Of a stretch of 64,000 bases of DNA, positions 63,293-64,000 are shown piece by piece. A program made the translations under genes and the position numbers. A model generated the notes under the pieces. That model made no database searches and was not told the origin of the DNA. It saw only the letters and a program-made list of their open reading frames with translations. The stretch spans positions 450,690 to 514,689 of the forward strand of contig NZ_FOMI01000002.1 of the NCBI RefSeq assembly GCF_900112595.1, given 5' to 3'. The DNA comes from Algibacter pectinivorans. GTDB lineage: Bacteria > Bacteroidota > Bacteroidia > Flavobacteriales > Flavobacteriaceae. Within the stretch, counting starts at the first letter, position 1, and every line of letters begins with the position of its first letter.

Positions 63293-63748
63293 ATGCAATC
63301 GAAAGCCACAACCGTAAAACAATATCTGGATGAATTGCCAGAAGACAGAAAAGAACCTATTACAAAACTAAGACAGCAAATTTTAGATAATCTTCCAAAA
63401 GGTGTAGAAGAGACCATGAGTTACGGTATGTTGGGTTACGTAATTCCGCATTCGGTATATCCAGAAGGTTACCATTGTAACACAAAACTACCATTACCTT
63501 TCATGAATTTGGCTTCTCAAAAAAATTTTATTGCGGTTTACAGTATGGTCATTTATTCTAAACAAGAAGTTATGGATTGGTTTACTGCAGAGTATGTAAA
63601 ACGTTGTAAATATAAATTGGATATGGGTAAAAGTTGTATGCGTTTTAAAAAAATGGACGATATTCCTTTCGATTTAATTGGCGAACTAACAGCAAAAGTA
63701 AGCGCCGAAGAATGGATTAATATTTATGAAACTACAATAAAAAAGTAA
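63293..63748 (+). CDS. DUF1801 family protein
   Basis: The product has 151 residues with the DUF1801 layout: EYLDELPEDRKE-type N-terminus, then ISYGMLGYVIPHS-like and FIAVYSMVIYSKQEVM segments and the conserved CMRFKKMDDIPFDLI motif. It is a small cytoplasmic protein with no known role. It is 1 bp after the DUF4199 gene. Confidence 0.88.
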   Translation: MQSKATTVKQYLDELPEDRKEPITKLRQQILDNLPKGVEETMSYGMLGYVIPHSVYPEGYHCNTKLPLPFMNLASQKNFIAVYSMVIYSKQEVMDWFTAEYVKRCKYKLDMGKSCMRFKKMDDIPFDLIGELTAKVSAEEWINIYETTIKK

Positions 63749-63786
63749 GGCTAATTTCCGCTTTGGCTGGAACAAAAAAATATATT

Positions 63787-64000
63787 ATGAAAAAACGTGT
63801 AACAGGCATTGGTGGTTTATTTTTTAAAACTAAAGATCCTAAGGCAGCAAAAGATTGGTATAAAAAACATTTAGGTTTTAATACCGACGATTATGGATGC
63901 ACGTTTTGGTGGAAAGATGAGAACGGTAAAAAATGCTCAACGCAATGGAGTCCTTTTCCCGAGGATACAACATATTATGAGCCGTCCAAAAAGGACTTTA
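63787..64000 (+). CDS. VOC/glyoxalase family protein (N-terminal part)
   Basis: The frame from the ATG at 63787 is open to the window edge. It starts MKKRVTGIGGLFFKTKDPKA and has the KDWYKKHLGFNTDDYG segment of the VOC (vicinal oxygen chelate) fold, with an aromatic GCTFWWKDENG continuation. Only the first 71 residues are visible. The metal-binding and substrate residues lie beyond the edge, so the reaction cannot be told. Confidence 0.85.
   Translation, partial: MKKRVTGIGGLFFKTKDPKAAKDWYKKHLGFNTDDYGCTFWWKDENGKKCSTQWSPFPEDTTYYEPSKKDF

Noticed and set aside
1-64000. CRISPR array, prophage, IS element, integron or rRNA operon.
   Set aside because: No regularly spaced identical repeats, no transposase or integrase genes and no rRNA motifs were found. 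The only tRNA seen is tRNA-Leu.

Overview
The window is a typical low-GC chromosome segment of a marine-type member of the Flavobacteriaceae (Bacteroidota). The evidence is the Bat aerotolerance genes, SusC/SusD pair, T9SS C-terminal sorting domain, many LuxR-type and triple-tyrosine regulators, lipoprotein-rich secretome, near absence of Shine-Dalgarno sites and repeated TAnnTTTG (-7) promoter boxes. The genus cannot be fixed from the sequence alone. No prophage, insertion sequence, CRISPR array or rRNA operon was seen.

Layout. 0-3 kb: end of a bat operon (batC', batD, batE). 3.3-9.0 kb: a probable bicarbonate/anion uptake locus (SulP transporter, Usp-like protein, beta-carbonic anhydrase, DUF2490 protein, strong terminator, second SulP transporter). 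9.1-12.9 kb: cvpA, a small conserved gene, pheS and nhaA. 13.0-19.9 kb: a GbsR/MarR-like regulator with a clear operator-like inverted repeat, then a complete RND tripartite efflux set (adaptor, pump, outer-membrane factor) and a TetR regulator. 20.3-21.2 kb: a DUF559 endonuclease-like gene flanked by mirror-oriented palindromic repeats, next to one of four copies of a second dispersed intergenic element. 21.2-30.3 kb: gpsA, a lipoprotein, a giant CheB-CheR-PAS-histidine kinase-receiver protein, and the yicC-gmk-nadD operon. 30.5 kb: a formylglycine-generating enzyme lipoprotein. 31.6-44.3 kb: a polysaccharide utilisation locus (sensor/regulator, SusC, SusD, a GDPD-GH16 fusion lipoprotein, an EEP-family phosphodiesterase and a GH3 beta-glucosidase), all on the minus strand. 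44.5-64 kb: housekeeping genes (tRNA-Leu, prs, rplY, pth, ribF, serS, rsmA, mgtE) interspersed with a secreted reprolysin-like protease, HTTM, TPR, GNAT and small conserved genes.

How the genes work together. The PUL looks directed at a beta-glucan (GH16 endo-cleavage, GH3 release of glucose). Two predicted phosphodiesterases in the same gene set raise the possibility of a phosphate- or phosphoglycerol-decorated glucan. The SulP/carbonic anhydrase set fits bicarbonate uptake feeding anaplerotic carbon fixation. The RND set has its own regulators at both ends.

Most unusual items. (1) The DUF559 gene sits between mirror-image palindromic repeats, with an extra identical 69-bp copy outside, an arrangement reminiscent of REP/RAYT units but with a nuclease-fold protein. 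(2) A four-copy intergenic element has termini that pair and show a compensatory base change. (3) GDPD and GH16 domains are fused inside a PUL. (4) A two-hairpin small-RNA candidate with an intrinsic terminator lies at 23.6 kb.
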